30,623 nt of DNA from Promethearchaeota archaeon. GTDB lineage: Archaea; Asgardarchaeota; Lokiarchaeia; Sigynarchaeales; SOKP01. Each line of letters starts with the position of its first letter. Position 1 is the first letter of the stretch. Position numbers and translations under genes: made by a program. The notes under the pieces are model-generated. The model was given only the letters and a program-made list of their open reading frames with translations. It was not told the origin of the DNA and made no database searches. Below, piece by piece: positions 8,818 through 17,195 of the stretch. The stretch is from the NCBI GenBank assembly GCA_019894875.1, contig JAGXNR010000028.1:1-30623 (forward strand), given 5' to 3'.

Positions 8818-8930
8818 CATATTTCAACTTTTAGATAAGTTATGTACCATATTTCAACTTTTAGATAATAATATATGCCATATTTCAACTTTTAGATAAT
8901 AATATATGCCATATTTCAACTTTTAGATAA
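8818..8930. repeat. Tandem direct repeat array, about 31-base unit
   Basis: Four copies begin at 8818, 8848, 8879 and 8910. All share catatttcaacttttag followed by ataa; the second and third copies are identical across all 31 bases, the first differs in its last nine, and the fourth stops after 21. The array starts exactly where the signal-peptide relic ends and lies 120 bases before the protease ATG. It could be a binding-site array, or slippage product of a decayed gene. Confidence 0.9.
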
Positions 8931-9051
8931 GGTGCTTTTGCCATATAAGTCGTAAGTATATATATTCATATACTTTAATGTTATCATAATTTCGATTTTT
9001 CTGAACAATTCGAAATTAAAAAAATCAAATCTAAAAAAAATGTGAATAAAA

Positions 9052-12000
9052 ATGTTTAAAAACAAAAAACAAACAATCAAAATCATAGCGACGCTTATTT
9101 TCGGTGTACTTTTTCTTTCAAATATCTACGGAATAATTGGTACCACTTCTTATGAATCAATAAATGAAGTTGGTCTTGATACAGAAACAATTTTAGATAC
9201 AGAAATACCAATCGATGATGATGATGCTCCTATTTTTGATAACATAGTTGATCCAATAGATTTTAGAGGAGAGGAGGTTATAGAACCAAGTAATTACGAT
9301 AGGAATGCAATAGAATGGCGTCCTATAGAAGAAACATTGAAGAATATGAGATTTAATGCTGAGGCTGATGGAGGTTCTATTGCTACAGCATCCTACGATG
9401 CTTTAACAGGTACAGAAACCATAACGACTCCAATATTTGAACCAACTCCCGAAAACGCAGCAGAGATTTCTACTGTAGAACCTTATGCAGGACTTCTAGC
9501 TAGTACAGAAACTTCTGAATCTGTTATTGGTACTGATGGAAGAACTGTATATAATAATCTAGGTTTTCCAGGTAGCTCTATTGTAAAATTATACATTACG
9601 GATGCTTGGGGTCGTACCTGGTACGGATCTGGTGCTATAATTGATGCGTATCATGTACTAACTGCAGGTCATTGTGCTTATATTCGTGATGATGATTTTT
9701 CTCTCTATGGTTGGGCAAGTAGTATTGAAATTGTTCCTGGCATGGATACCTCGGATACACCTTCTGATCCTTATGGGAGTGCGTGGATGACTTATATGCG
9801 CTCATATACAGGATGGACCGTAAGTGGAAGTTCAGAACACGATTGGGCAGTTCTTACTCTTGATCGTAATGTCGGCTCCTTCACTGGATGGATGGGCCGT
9901 CAATGGGCAGGATCTACAAGTTCGATTTATTCAGGTACAATGAATGTTGCTGGATATCCAATGGATTTAAGTGGTGGTAATCGAATGTATTGGGATGCCG
10001 ATAGTGGTGCTGGCGCTACAACAAATAATCACTATTACTGGGCAGACACCGCAGGGGGAATGAGTGGTGGACCTGTATGGAGATTTGATGGATCTAGCCG
10101 ATATATCCTTACTGTACATGCTTATGGACGAGATGGTCTTTATTCTAATTTTGGCACTCGATTAAACAACGATAAATATGATCGAATTTTCACATGGTTA
10201 GGCGCGGATTCTGCTCCTACTGATAAAGCAGATTTAATTGATAGGGGTTCAGCTTATGATTCAGTCACTGGAGGAACTTGGACTGCTACTACCACAATTG
10301 TTACCTTAACTAATGATATAAGAAATGTAGGAACAGCCAGTTCAGGTATTTATTACGTCCATTATTATGCATCAACCAATGATTATATCTCAACGTCTGA
10401 TTATTATATCGGTACGAGTACGTCAGAATCAACTGGAGCATTCGCCACGGATACTGCAACTTTTACTGGAACACTTCCAGACATTCCCGCGGGTGTTTAT
10501 TACATTGGATGGATTATAGATAAGGATGATACTGTTGATGAGTTCGATGAAGGGAATAATAAAGCAGTATTTGCCACTCAACGTACAATATTAGGTGCAC
10601 CTCCACCATCAGGTTATATTGAAGTGACCGTCAGAGATAGCACTACGAATAATTTAATTCCTTCAGCTTATGTGACAGTTAAGGATGACACTGATACTAT
10701 AATAGATACTGGATATACCGACGGTTCTGGTTTCTACGTTGTCACAGAATTAGATATTGGATGGCATACTGTCGAAATCTCTAAATCGGGCTATTATGAT
10801 CAGCAAAAAACCGATTATATAAACTGGGATGGCGATGATGACTACCTTACATTTTACATGGTTGAAATGCCGCCTGATAGTGGATATATTGAAGTTAATG
10901 TTAAAGATTACGATACATCTAATCCTCTAATTTCTGCTTATGTACAAACAGTTAATATATCATCTGGATTGGTAATAAACAGTGGTTATACTGATGGTTC
11001 AGGTTTCTATAATATTACAGGATTATATATTGGTTGGTATGAAGTATCTGTATCGAAGTCTGGTTATAAAGACCACTCAAAGCAGAACTACATAAACTGG
11101 AACGGAGATGATGATTATTTAACGTTTTACCTTGAGGAAATGCCAATTAATAGTGGGTATATTGAAGTGAGAACTTACAATGAAACAGGAGGACCTCTGG
11201 CAGGTGTTCTTGTTAAAGCATGGAACAATTCCGGAGCAACCTTAGTAGGCTCAGGATATACAGATGCCACTGGTCTTTATAATATTACGGGATTAGTTAT
11301 CGGATGGTACGAAGTAAATGTAACCTACTTAGGATGGCAAGAGCAATCTAAATCAAACTATATTAACTGGAATGGCGATGATGACTATCTATCTTTCTGG
11401 ATGGTTCCAAATCCACCTGATAGTGGCTACATTGAAGTAAACGTCAAGGATAGTGTAACCAGTTCAGCTATATCGAATGCACTTGTTACGGTTACGAACC
11501 AGTCATCTGGATTAGTGATTCAAACAGGATATACCGATCCTTCTGGTTTTTATAAAGTAGTGAACTTAACTATCGGATGGTACACGATTGAAGTTACGAG
11601 AGAAGGTTATCATGCTCAATCAAAACAAGAGTATATAAATTGGGCAGGAGATGATGATTATCTCACTTTCTATATAGTAGAATTGCCACCCGATAGTGGG
11701 TACATCGAAGTATTAGTAAAAGATGATAATACACTAGCGCCTATTCAAAATGCCCTTGTAACCTGTTATTATTCAAACGGAACATATTTCAGTAGTGGAT
11801 ACACAGATGCTTCAGGTTTTTATAATATTACTGGATTGTATATCGGATTGTATGAGATAGAAGTTTCACATATTGACTATGGGGGAATTTCTAAGACGGA
11901 ATTCATCAATTGGAATGGAGACGATGACTATTTATCATTTTTCTTAGTCGTAAATCCTCCGGGATGGATCGAAGTGAATGTTTTTAACGGTCTTTCATAT

Positions 12001-13539
12001 AATCCAATAGAAAATGCTTTCGTGAGATGTTTTAATACTACAAGTGGTGAGCTATTTGACTCCGGATATACAAATGGATCTGGATTTTATAATATAACTG
12101 GCTTATTAGTAGGGATGTGGACAGTGAACGTTACTTATCCTGGATTTAAAGAACTCTCGAAATTTGACTATATTAATTGGCGAGGCGACGATGATTACTT
12201 AACATTCTATCTTGAATGGGATACATTAATCATAGGTCCGGTGGCTATTTTTCAGGATCAGATTCCCTGGGGTTTTAATGTTACCGAACCACTTCTAGTG
12301 GATTATAATATTCCATATATAATTTATCAATCAAGTGATTTCGGGGTAGATATTTCATCTTATCAGAAAGTAATAATTTCTCCAGCTCAAACTCAAACTT
12401 TCTATGATAGGTTAAATGGGAATGTTTCTTGGTTAGAGGACTTTGCATTCAATGGGGGTATACTACAATTTTCTGCTTGTGATTGGACCCCTGGAAAATG
12501 GAATACTACATATCTCCTACCAGGTGGAGTAAATAAGACATTCACGGGTCCAACTACATTTACAGAAAATGTTACAATAAATTTACCGATGCATCCTGTT
12601 TTACATTCACCTTTTCCTGTAGAAGATAATGAACTTGATAATTGGTTTTATTCAGCTCATTCTACTTTTACCACATATCCTGCCAACACTCAAGAAATAT
12701 TGCTAGATGGGAACACGCTAGATCCAGTATTAATCCAACTAGCTTTTGGGGCGGGTTCTATCATAATGAGTACACAGCCACTTGAATGGAATCACCAGTA
12801 TAATAAGTCTAGGTTGCATGTAAATTTACTCTTATATAATCCACTGTTAGCTTTTGATACTATCACTGTCACTTCTCCACAAAGTTCTAGCTCTTGGGTT
12901 GTTCTCACGAGTCAACTTATTACTTGGGAGTCTACAGGAACTATTTCTAATGTAAAGATTGACCTATTTGAAAACGGTGTGTTTATTTCGGAGATTGAAG
13001 CTTCAACCCCAAATGACGGAAGTTATTCATGGTCTCTCCCTATAGGACTTAGCAATTCTACAATATATCAAATAAGAGTTTCAGATGCTGCTTATACGCT
13101 AACTAATGATAATAGTGAAAATTTCGAGATACAAGATACACGATCGATAACTATAACTTCACCAATCACTGGAGACCATTGGTTAATGCTAAATGACTAC
13201 GATATTACCTGGATATCAACTGGAACTATTGCTACTGTAATGATTGAGCTTTACGCAAGTTCAATACTAATATTGGAAATTGCAGCAAGTACCCCAAATG
13301 ATGGTGCTTTCACCTGGTCTATACCGGATACACTTATAAACTATACAGAATACGTCATTAGAGTAAGTGATTCAAGTGATCCTACTTTATTTGATGATAG
13401 TGATTTATTCACTATAACTGGTGAATCTAGTGGAGGAATTCCTGGATTTGACTTGTTAATCTCAATTGGTTTATTAGTTGGAGTTTCATTAACAATTCTC
13501 AGACGAAAGCGGAAGAAATTAAGCATTCATAAGAGTTAA
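9052..13539 (+). CDS. Giant cell-surface trypsin-like serine protease
   Basis: A secreted, C-terminally anchored protein of 1495 residues. Order: signal peptide (about 1-28, after FKNKKQTIK); acidic pro-region (to about 165); S1B/V8-like protease with triad His207 (TAGHC), Asp264 (EHDWAVL) and Ser338 (GGMSGGPV); CARDB-like domain (about 390-510); six carboxypeptidase-regulatory-like repeats of about 89 residues (521-1058), each with GYT(D/N)..G.Y and INW.GDDDYL; a ThuA/glutamine-amidotransferase-like domain (about 1060-1265); two Kre9/KNH-like Ig domains (about 1270-1362 and 1363-1455, each with I(T)SP and STPNDG..(S/T)WS(L/I)P); and a tail of IPGF (1463-1466), one membrane helix and RRKRKK. 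The tail resembles PGF-CTERM-type sorting signals. Many NIT/NVT sites suggest N-glycosylation. Probable role is extracellular protein degradation; substrate unknown. Preceded by a repeat array and a relic of its own 5' end. Confidence 0.85.
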   Translation: MFKNKKQTIKIIATLIFGVLFLSNIYGIIGTTSYESINEVGLDTETILDTEIPIDDDDAPIFDNIVDPIDFRGEEVIEPSNYDRNAIEWRPIEETLKNMRFNAEADGGSIATASYDALTGTETITTPIFEPTPENAAEISTVEPYAGLLASTETSESVIGTDGRTVYNNLGFPGSSIVKLYITDAWGRTWYGSGAIIDAYHVLTAGHCAYIRDDDFSLYGWASSIEIVPGMDTSDTPSDPYGSAWMTYMRSYTGWTVSGSSEHDWAVLTLDRNVGSFTGWMGRQWAGSTSSIYSGTMNVAGYPMDLSGGNRMYWDADSGAGATTNNHYYWADTAGGMSGGPVWRFDGSSRYILTVHAYGRDGLYSNFGTRLNNDKYDRIFTWLGADSAPTDKADLIDRGSAYDSVTGGTWTATTTIVTLTNDIRNVGTASSGIYYVHYYASTNDYISTSDYYIGTSTSESTGAFATDTATFTGTLPDIPAGVYYIGWIIDKDDTVDEFDEGNNKAVFATQRTILGAPPPSGYIEVTVRDSTTNNLIPSAYVTVKDDTDTIIDTGYTDGSGFYVVTELDIGWHTVEISKSGYYDQQKTDYINWDGDDDYLTFYMVEMPPDSGYIEVNVKDYDTSNPLISAYVQTVNISSGLVINSGYTDGSGFYNITGLYIGWYEVSVSKSGYKDHSKQNYINWNGDDDYLTFYLEEMPINSGYIEVRTYNETGGPLAGVLVKAWNNSGATLVGSGYTDATGLYNITGLVIGWYEVNVTYLGWQEQSKSNYINWNGDDDYLSFWMVPNPPDSGYIEVNVKDSVTSSAISNALVTVTNQSSGLVIQTGYTDPSGFYKVVNLTIGWYTIEVTREGYHAQSKQEYINWAGDDDYLTFYIVELPPDSGYIEVLVKDDNTLAPIQNALVTCYYSNGTYFSSGYTDASGFYNITGLYIGLYEIEVSHIDYGGISKTEFINWNGDDDYLSFFLVVNPPGWIEVNVFNGLSYNPIENAFVRCFNTTSGELFDSGYTNGSGFYNITGLLVGMWTVNVTYPGFKELSKFDYINWRGDDDYLTFYLEWDTLIIGPVAIFQDQIPWGFNVTEPLLVDYNIPYIIYQSSDFGVDISSYQKVIISPAQTQTFYDRLNGNVSWLEDFAFNGGILQFSACDWTPGKWNTTYLLPGGVNKTFTGPTTFTENVTINLPMHPVLHSPFPVEDNELDNWFYSAHSTFTTYPANTQEILLDGNTLDPVLIQLAFGAGSIIMSTQPLEWNHQYNKSRLHVNLLLYNPLLAFDTITVTSPQSSSSWVVLTSQLITWESTGTISNVKIDLFENGVFISEIEASTPNDGSYSWSLPIGLSNSTIYQIRVSDAAYTLTNDNSENFEIQDTRSITITSPITGDHWLMLNDYDITWISTGTIATVMIELYASSILILEIAASTPNDGAFTWSIPDTLINYTEYVIRVSDSSDPTLFDDSDLFTITGESSGGIPGFDLLISIGLLVGVSLTILRRKRKKLSIHKS
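10612..12225 (+). repeat. Six in-frame repeats inside the protease gene
   Basis: Six units of about 265 bases encode 88-91 residues each. Every unit begins (S)G(Y/W)IEV, has GYT-D/N-x-(S/T)G-(F/L)Y in the middle, and ends INW or an equivalent followed by xGDDDYL(T/S)F. The units differ enough (roughly half of residues) to be old, and recombination between them is not obvious. The fold is probably a carboxypeptidase-regulatory-like beta sandwich. Confidence 0.85.
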
Positions 13540-13600
13540 TTAGCTATAACTGACAAAAACATATTAAAAATAACTTTTCTTTTTTTTTCTTTATTCTTAT
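13540..13600 (+). terminator. T-rich terminator after the protease gene
   Basis: About 30 bases after the protease stop a pyrimidine-rich stretch with nine consecutive T (centred near 13585) is present, the sort of T-tract at which archaeal RNA polymerase terminates without a hairpin. Seen only as base composition. Confidence 0.35.
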
Positions 13601-13699
13601 TTTCTTGTTATCTTATTGAATATATTCATAAAGAAAAAAGTAGATAAGAAAATATCAAATTTAATTTAAGTAAGAAAAATTGAAAAGCTAAAGTTTCAC

Positions 13700-14938
13700 A
13701 TGTTTTTGGATTACTTTTATTACCTCAAGGAAATATTACCGGTAAGTATTACCGAATTTTTGACTTTATTGGAGGCTCTCAATAAGGGGCTCATAAAGAA
13801 CATGGTCGAATTCTATTATATCTCACGCTCAATTTTATGCCACAATGAACACCATTTCGATGTCTATGACATTGCTTTTGCTAATTTTTTCAAAGATGCA
13901 TCCATTAAGTTTCCTGAAGAGATTCAACAAGAGATTTGGGATTGGCTAAATAAAGATATTAATATTCTCCATTTACCCGCGATTGTTGAAAAATTATTTC
14001 CAAATATGAGCTTAGCAGAGTTGCAGGAACAATTCAGAAAATTACTCCAAGATCAAGATGAAGAACATAATTTTGGTAATCAATGGATTGGCACACTGGG
14101 GCAATCAAACTTTGGTAATATGGGTCAGAATTTAATGGGAATAAGCTTTGCAGGTGAGGATGGAATGCAGAGTGCTGTGAAGATTGCTCAAAAAAGAATA
14201 TTTAAGGATTATAGAAAAGATATAGTCATGAATACAAGACGGATAAAGATCGCTTTGAGAAGACTTAGAAGGTTAGATGAAATTGGAAAAAGAGACGAAT
14301 TAGATCTTAAGAAGACAATTGACAAAACTTGTAATAATGGGGGAGATATTGAACTCTATTTCAGTAAGAGGAAAAAAAACAATATAAAACTTCTTCTCTT
14401 AATGGACGTTGGCGGAACGATGGATCCCTATATTCCTCAAGTAAATCTGTTATTTTCTGCAGCGAATAATATATCTCATTGGAAGGATTTTAAGTTTTAT
14501 TATTTTCATAATTTAATTTATAATTATTTATATCATGATGCTAAAAGGAATACAGATCGAGCAATAGATTTTGACGATTTTCTTAAAAAATATGATAGTT
14601 CTTATAGAGTGATAATTGTGGGAGATCAGACTATGTACCGAAGTGAATTAGTAAATCCACATGGTGCAATTTATGACGATGCGAGTAATAAAAAGCCAGG
14701 TATCTATTACATTAGTGAAATTGCCAAACATTATAAAAAAAATGTAATCTGGTTAAATCCTGAACCTGTTAGACCTGAGTGGATGTCATGGACTAAATTA
14801 AAAATCTCGAAGATCATCCCTACCTTTCATCTCAGTATAAAGGGTATTGAAAACGCCATGGATTTTTTGAGGTCTGGGGGTAAAAATCAATATACAACCG
14901 TAGACCATCTTAAGGACGTTATTTTAGCACTCTATTAG
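13700..14938 (+). CDS. COG3825-type VWA protein, paralogue 1
   Basis: A 412-residue cytoplasmic VWA protein of the family normally paired with MoxR-type AAA+ ATPases. The N-terminal helical part begins MFLDYFYYLKEILPVSITEFLTLLEAL and contains DEEHNFGNQWIGTLG. The C-terminal half holds the VWA domain: MIDAS motif DVGGTMD at Asp236 (DVGGSMD is usual, so Ser is replaced by Thr), then FYYFHNLIY, VIIVGDQTM and VIWLNPEPVRPEW. Length is close to that of bacterial homologues. It should act as adaptor of the MoxR ATPase at 5479, 7.4 kb away; its own neighbours are the protease upstream and a QueG-like Fe-S protein 118 bases downstream on the same strand. ATG at 13700 fits the family N-terminus. Confidence 0.88.
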   Translation: MFLDYFYYLKEILPVSITEFLTLLEALNKGLIKNMVEFYYISRSILCHNEHHFDVYDIAFANFFKDASIKFPEEIQQEIWDWLNKDINILHLPAIVEKLFPNMSLAELQEQFRKLLQDQDEEHNFGNQWIGTLGQSNFGNMGQNLMGISFAGEDGMQSAVKIAQKRIFKDYRKDIVMNTRRIKIALRRLRRLDEIGKRDELDLKKTIDKTCNNGGDIELYFSKRKKNNIKLLLLMDVGGTMDPYIPQVNLLFSAANNISHWKDFKFYYFHNLIYNYLYHDAKRNTDRAIDFDDFLKKYDSSYRVIIVGDQTMYRSELVNPHGAIYDDASNKKPGIYYISEIAKHYKKNVIWLNPEPVRPEWMSWTKLKISKIIPTFHLSIKGIENAMDFLRSGGKNQYTTVDHLKDVILALY

Positions 14939-15056
14939 ATATTACTTTTTGTTTGATTATTACTTAACCATAATCGACTAAAGGCAAAATTAAAGAGTCT
15001 CCAACTAAAATATTGTTTAAATAAATATCAAATGATATCTAAAAAGGAAAAAAAAA

Positions 15057-15956
15057 ATGGATTATAAATATAAAACTTTATCAATTGAACATCTAAGTGA
15101 ATTACAGGAAGATATTGATAAATTACGACGCGAGGGGAAACTCAGTGATAATGAAACCTACAGAAGTTATATTGATACAAAACAATTTAAGGTTCCTGAA
15201 AGTCTGCCTGACGCAAAATCAATAGTAATCCTTGCAATATTAAGTAAATTAGCATTAGTAAATTTTCATCTTGATGATAAGAAATATGAAGTCATGATAC
15301 CACCAAACTATTATGACGATGGAACTACATTCGAAGATTTTAAAAATATAATATTAAATGAAATAATTAAGGAACCAGGATATAAGGTTGAATTTACAAG
15401 TAGACTTCATGTAAAATTATTAGCTGTTCGAAGCGGCCTTGGAAAGTATGGTAGAAATAACATCTGTTATGTTGATAAATGGGGTAGTATGATAAATTTA
15501 TTTGCATATTTCACAAATTTTGAATTTGAACAAGATAATTGGACTGATATAAAAATGATGGATCAATGTAATAATTGTCCTGTATGCATAAAAAACTGCC
15601 CTACTGGGGCAATCCCTACTCCTTCTGATGAGACTTTTGTGATTAATGCAGGAAAATGTATTTCTGTGTATAATGAAATAGACGGCATAATTCCAACCTG
15701 GATTCCTTCTAATGCACATAATTCTTTAATGGGGTGTATGAGATGCCAACAACCTTGTCCAAGCAATCGTGAATCTATCAAGATAACAGAAAGATTGGAA
15801 GACATTACAGAGAATGAGACTAGGGCATTATTAGAAGGGCAAGCAGATGAAAAATTAGTGAATTCTCTCTCTAAAAAGCTCAAGATGTTCTCCCCTTCTA
15901 ATGGCAAAGAGTATTTACCTGTTCTGAAAAGAAATTTAGAGGTTTTAATTAAATAG
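15057..15956 (+). CDS. QueG/COG1600-like double [4Fe-4S] protein, second
   Basis: A soluble 299-residue protein. LLAVRSGLGKYGRNNICYVDKWGS (about 121-144) matches the Gly-rich loop of the epoxyqueuosine reductase / reductive-dehalogenase-like group, where the cofactor sits in characterised relatives. CNNCPVCIKNCP (Cys171, 174, 177, 181), Cys201 and CMRCQQPCP (Cys227, 230, 234) supply ligands for two [4Fe-4S] clusters. The N-terminal 50 residues are charged and the C-terminal 60 residues form a helical tail; HEAT repeats of real QueG are absent. It is only distantly similar to the protein at 4578. The gene sits 118 bases after VWA paralogue 1 and just before the NifX-like genes, suggesting a redox or corrinoid-linked role in the same neighbourhood. 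Substrate unknown. Confidence 0.75.
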   Translation: MDYKYKTLSIEHLSELQEDIDKLRREGKLSDNETYRSYIDTKQFKVPESLPDAKSIVILAILSKLALVNFHLDDKKYEVMIPPNYYDDGTTFEDFKNIILNEIIKEPGYKVEFTSRLHVKLLAVRSGLGKYGRNNICYVDKWGSMINLFAYFTNFEFEQDNWTDIKMMDQCNNCPVCIKNCPTGAIPTPSDETFVINAGKCISVYNEIDGIIPTWIPSNAHNSLMGCMRCQQPCPSNRESIKITERLEDITENETRALLEGQADEKLVNSLSKKLKMFSPSNGKEYLPVLKRNLEVLIK

Positions 15957-16033
15957 AAATATGAAAAAATAACTATCAACTAGTATCTTGAAATTGATTT
16001 TTAGCAAATTAAATTTTGTATAGGATTAATCAT

Positions 16034-16414
16034 ATGACTGTCATAGCTTTACCTTCAAAAGGGAATGGTGGTTTAAATGAGGATATAAACAAGCGTTTTG
16101 GTAAATGTGAGAGTGTAACCCTCGTTTCATTGAAAAATAAAGATATTGACGCCGTGGAAACATTCCCAATTCAATCAAATGAGGTTATAGGTAATATGGG
16201 CACGTACGTTGCTAGTCTTGTTAATAACAAAAACGCTTCAATAGCCCTAGTCCGATTTATTGGATCTAAGGCTTATAAATTTTTAAACTCTCAAGCAATA
16301 GAGATTTATCAGATTACAGAAGATAATTTAAAAGTGAAGGAATGTGTTGAATTGTATATTCAAGGTAAACTAACAATACTTTCTCAGCCTAATGCACATC
16401 TTATTGAAGATTAA
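16034..16414 (+). CDS. NifX/NifB-type small protein (dinitrogenase-cofactor family), first
   Basis: A 126-residue protein of the Nitro_FeMo-Co fold (PF02579), starting MTVIALPSKGNGGLNEDINKRFGKCESV; that opening, and the pattern NEDINKRFGKC, are family hallmarks. Such proteins bind Fe-S or Mo/Fe cluster intermediates. The C-terminal part is more divergent: the usual GIGxRP turn appears only as FIGSKA. There is no nitrogenase gene in the window, so a nitrogen-fixation role is not implied. ATG at 16034 is preferred to the TTG at 16016 because the family begins here and AGGAT precedes it. The next NifX-like gene follows after a hairpin terminator. Confidence 0.75.
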   Translation: MTVIALPSKGNGGLNEDINKRFGKCESVTLVSLKNKDIDAVETFPIQSNEVIGNMGTYVASLVNNKNASIALVRFIGSKAYKFLNSQAIEIYQITEDNLKVKECVELYIQGKLTILSQPNAHLIED

Positions 16415-16434
16415 ATCTTGATGAGATCCACAAT

Positions 16435-16480
16435 CTTATTTTTAGAATTTATCATTCAAAAATAAGGATTTTTTCTTTTT
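16435..16480 (+). terminator. Hairpin plus T-tract after first NifX-like gene
   Basis: CTTATTTTT-A-GAAT (16435-16448) pairs with ATTC-AAAAATAAG (16454-16466), leaving a one-base bulge and a five-base loop; GATTTTTTCTTTTT follows. It lies 20 bases after the stop codon. This is the layout of an intrinsic terminator, less usual in archaea, where T-tracts alone often suffice. Confidence 0.65.
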
Positions 16481-16502
16481 AATTGATTTGTTAATTTTTT
16501 TT

Positions 16503-16576
16503 ATGAATAATTATTCTTAAAACTTTTATATTAACAAGTATAAATATTAAATGAAAAATAAAAATGAATAATTATT
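16503..16576. repeat. Pair of identical palindromic sites before second NifX-like gene
   Basis: The 13-base sequence atgaataattatt occurs at 16503-16515 and 16564-16576, 61 bases apart. Each contains the perfect palindrome AATAATTATT. The second lies about 34 bases before the ATG at 16610. The pair could be an operator, but in DNA this AT-rich such palindromes also arise by chance. Confidence 0.4.
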
Positions 16577-16609
16577 AAAAATATAATTAAACCTTAAAAC
16601 GTGGAAGAA

Positions 16610-17002
16610 ATGATAAAAATTGTCGGAATCCCTTCAAACGGTCCAAAACTCTCTGATAATATATCTCAACATTTTGGACATTGTAAATTTTTTGTAGGTG
16701 TGGAGATTTCTGATAACAACCAACCTAAGAAAATTTTTGAATTAGATAATAGTAACCATTCTGGATGTATGCAGACAGTAGTTAGTATGAAAGAAAAGAG
16801 TGTTACAGATATGATTGTAAGTGGTATTGGCGGACGTCCCTTTTTAGCTATGGTGCAATCTGGGATAAATATATATCATGGGGAAAATGGTACCATTGAT
16901 GAAAATGTAAGATTGCTTTTAGAAAGAAAATTAAAACCACTAGGTGGTCCAAGTTGCGAAGAACACAATCACCATAATCACAATCAGCAATGTGGAGAAT
17001 AA
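16610..17002 (+). CDS. NifX/NifB-type small protein with His-rich tail, second
   Basis: A 130-residue protein with a clean PF02579 fold: MIKIVGIPSNGPKLSDNISQHFGHCKFF, then DNSNHSGCMQTVVSM, VSGIGGRPFLAMVQSGINIY and the C-terminal helix VRLLLERKLKPL. Cys27-region (HFGHC), the HSGC motif and a tail reading CEEHNHHNHNQQC give unusual metal-binding capacity. Family members carry or store Fe-S/FeMo cofactor parts; here a metal-handling or scaffold role is inferred. ATG at 16610 is preferred; a GTG at 16601 would add MEE. Nearest neighbours are the other NifX-like gene and a DUF134 regulator, a combination seen repeatedly in archaea and anaerobic bacteria. Confidence 0.82.
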   Translation: MIKIVGIPSNGPKLSDNISQHFGHCKFFVGVEISDNNQPKKIFELDNSNHSGCMQTVVSMKEKSVTDMIVSGIGGRPFLAMVQSGINIYHGENGTIDENVRLLLERKLKPLGGPSCEEHNHHNHNQQCGE

Positions 17003-17143
17003 TTAAATTGAATGCTCAATATGTTAAGCTAAATTAAGCCAAAAATGTATATCTGAAAGTAATTTTAGTTTAATTTTTCATTTTTAAATTTATACCAGTT
17101 TAATTTAATTTTATTAAAAATGAATATATACTCAAATATACTA

Positions 17144-17160
17144 GTATTATTAACTAATAC
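17144..17160. promoter_or_regulatory. Palindromic site at the DUF134 gene promoter
   Basis: GTATTA (17144-17149) and TAATAC (17155-17160) form an inverted repeat with a five-base spacer. A TATA-like element (atatata, 17124-17130) lies just upstream, which would place the transcription start near 17152, inside the palindrome. This is a good position for a repressor, and the downstream gene encodes an HTH protein, so autoregulation is inferred. Confidence 0.5.
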
Positions 17161-17195
17161 AATTTTTTATCTTATTTTCTTTAGGTGTATTCATA

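Larger units (their letters stand above)
8684..9051. other. Intergenic region, ligA to protease
   Basis: This 368-base gap holds, in order: T-rich sequence after the ligA stop that may terminate transcription (8698-8723), a decayed copy of the protease signal-peptide region (8738-8815), a tandem repeat array (8818-8930), and an AT-rich stretch with a TATA-like element (agtatatatattcat, about 8956-8970) some 85 bases before the protease ATG. The first two parts are annotated separately. Confidence 0.6.

Noticed and set aside
8818..8930. CRISPR array
   Set aside because: Spacers between the shared cores are 9-10 bases and nearly identical to one another, and no cas gene is present; it is a plain tandem repeat.
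15498..15979. Two minus-strand frames under the second Fe-S gene
   Set aside because: They cover the double cluster motifs of a clearly coding plus-strand gene; no independent support.
16034..17002. Nitrogen fixation genes
   Set aside because: NifX/NifB-type small proteins without any nitrogenase subunit or NifB core; the family is widespread outside nitrogen fixation.
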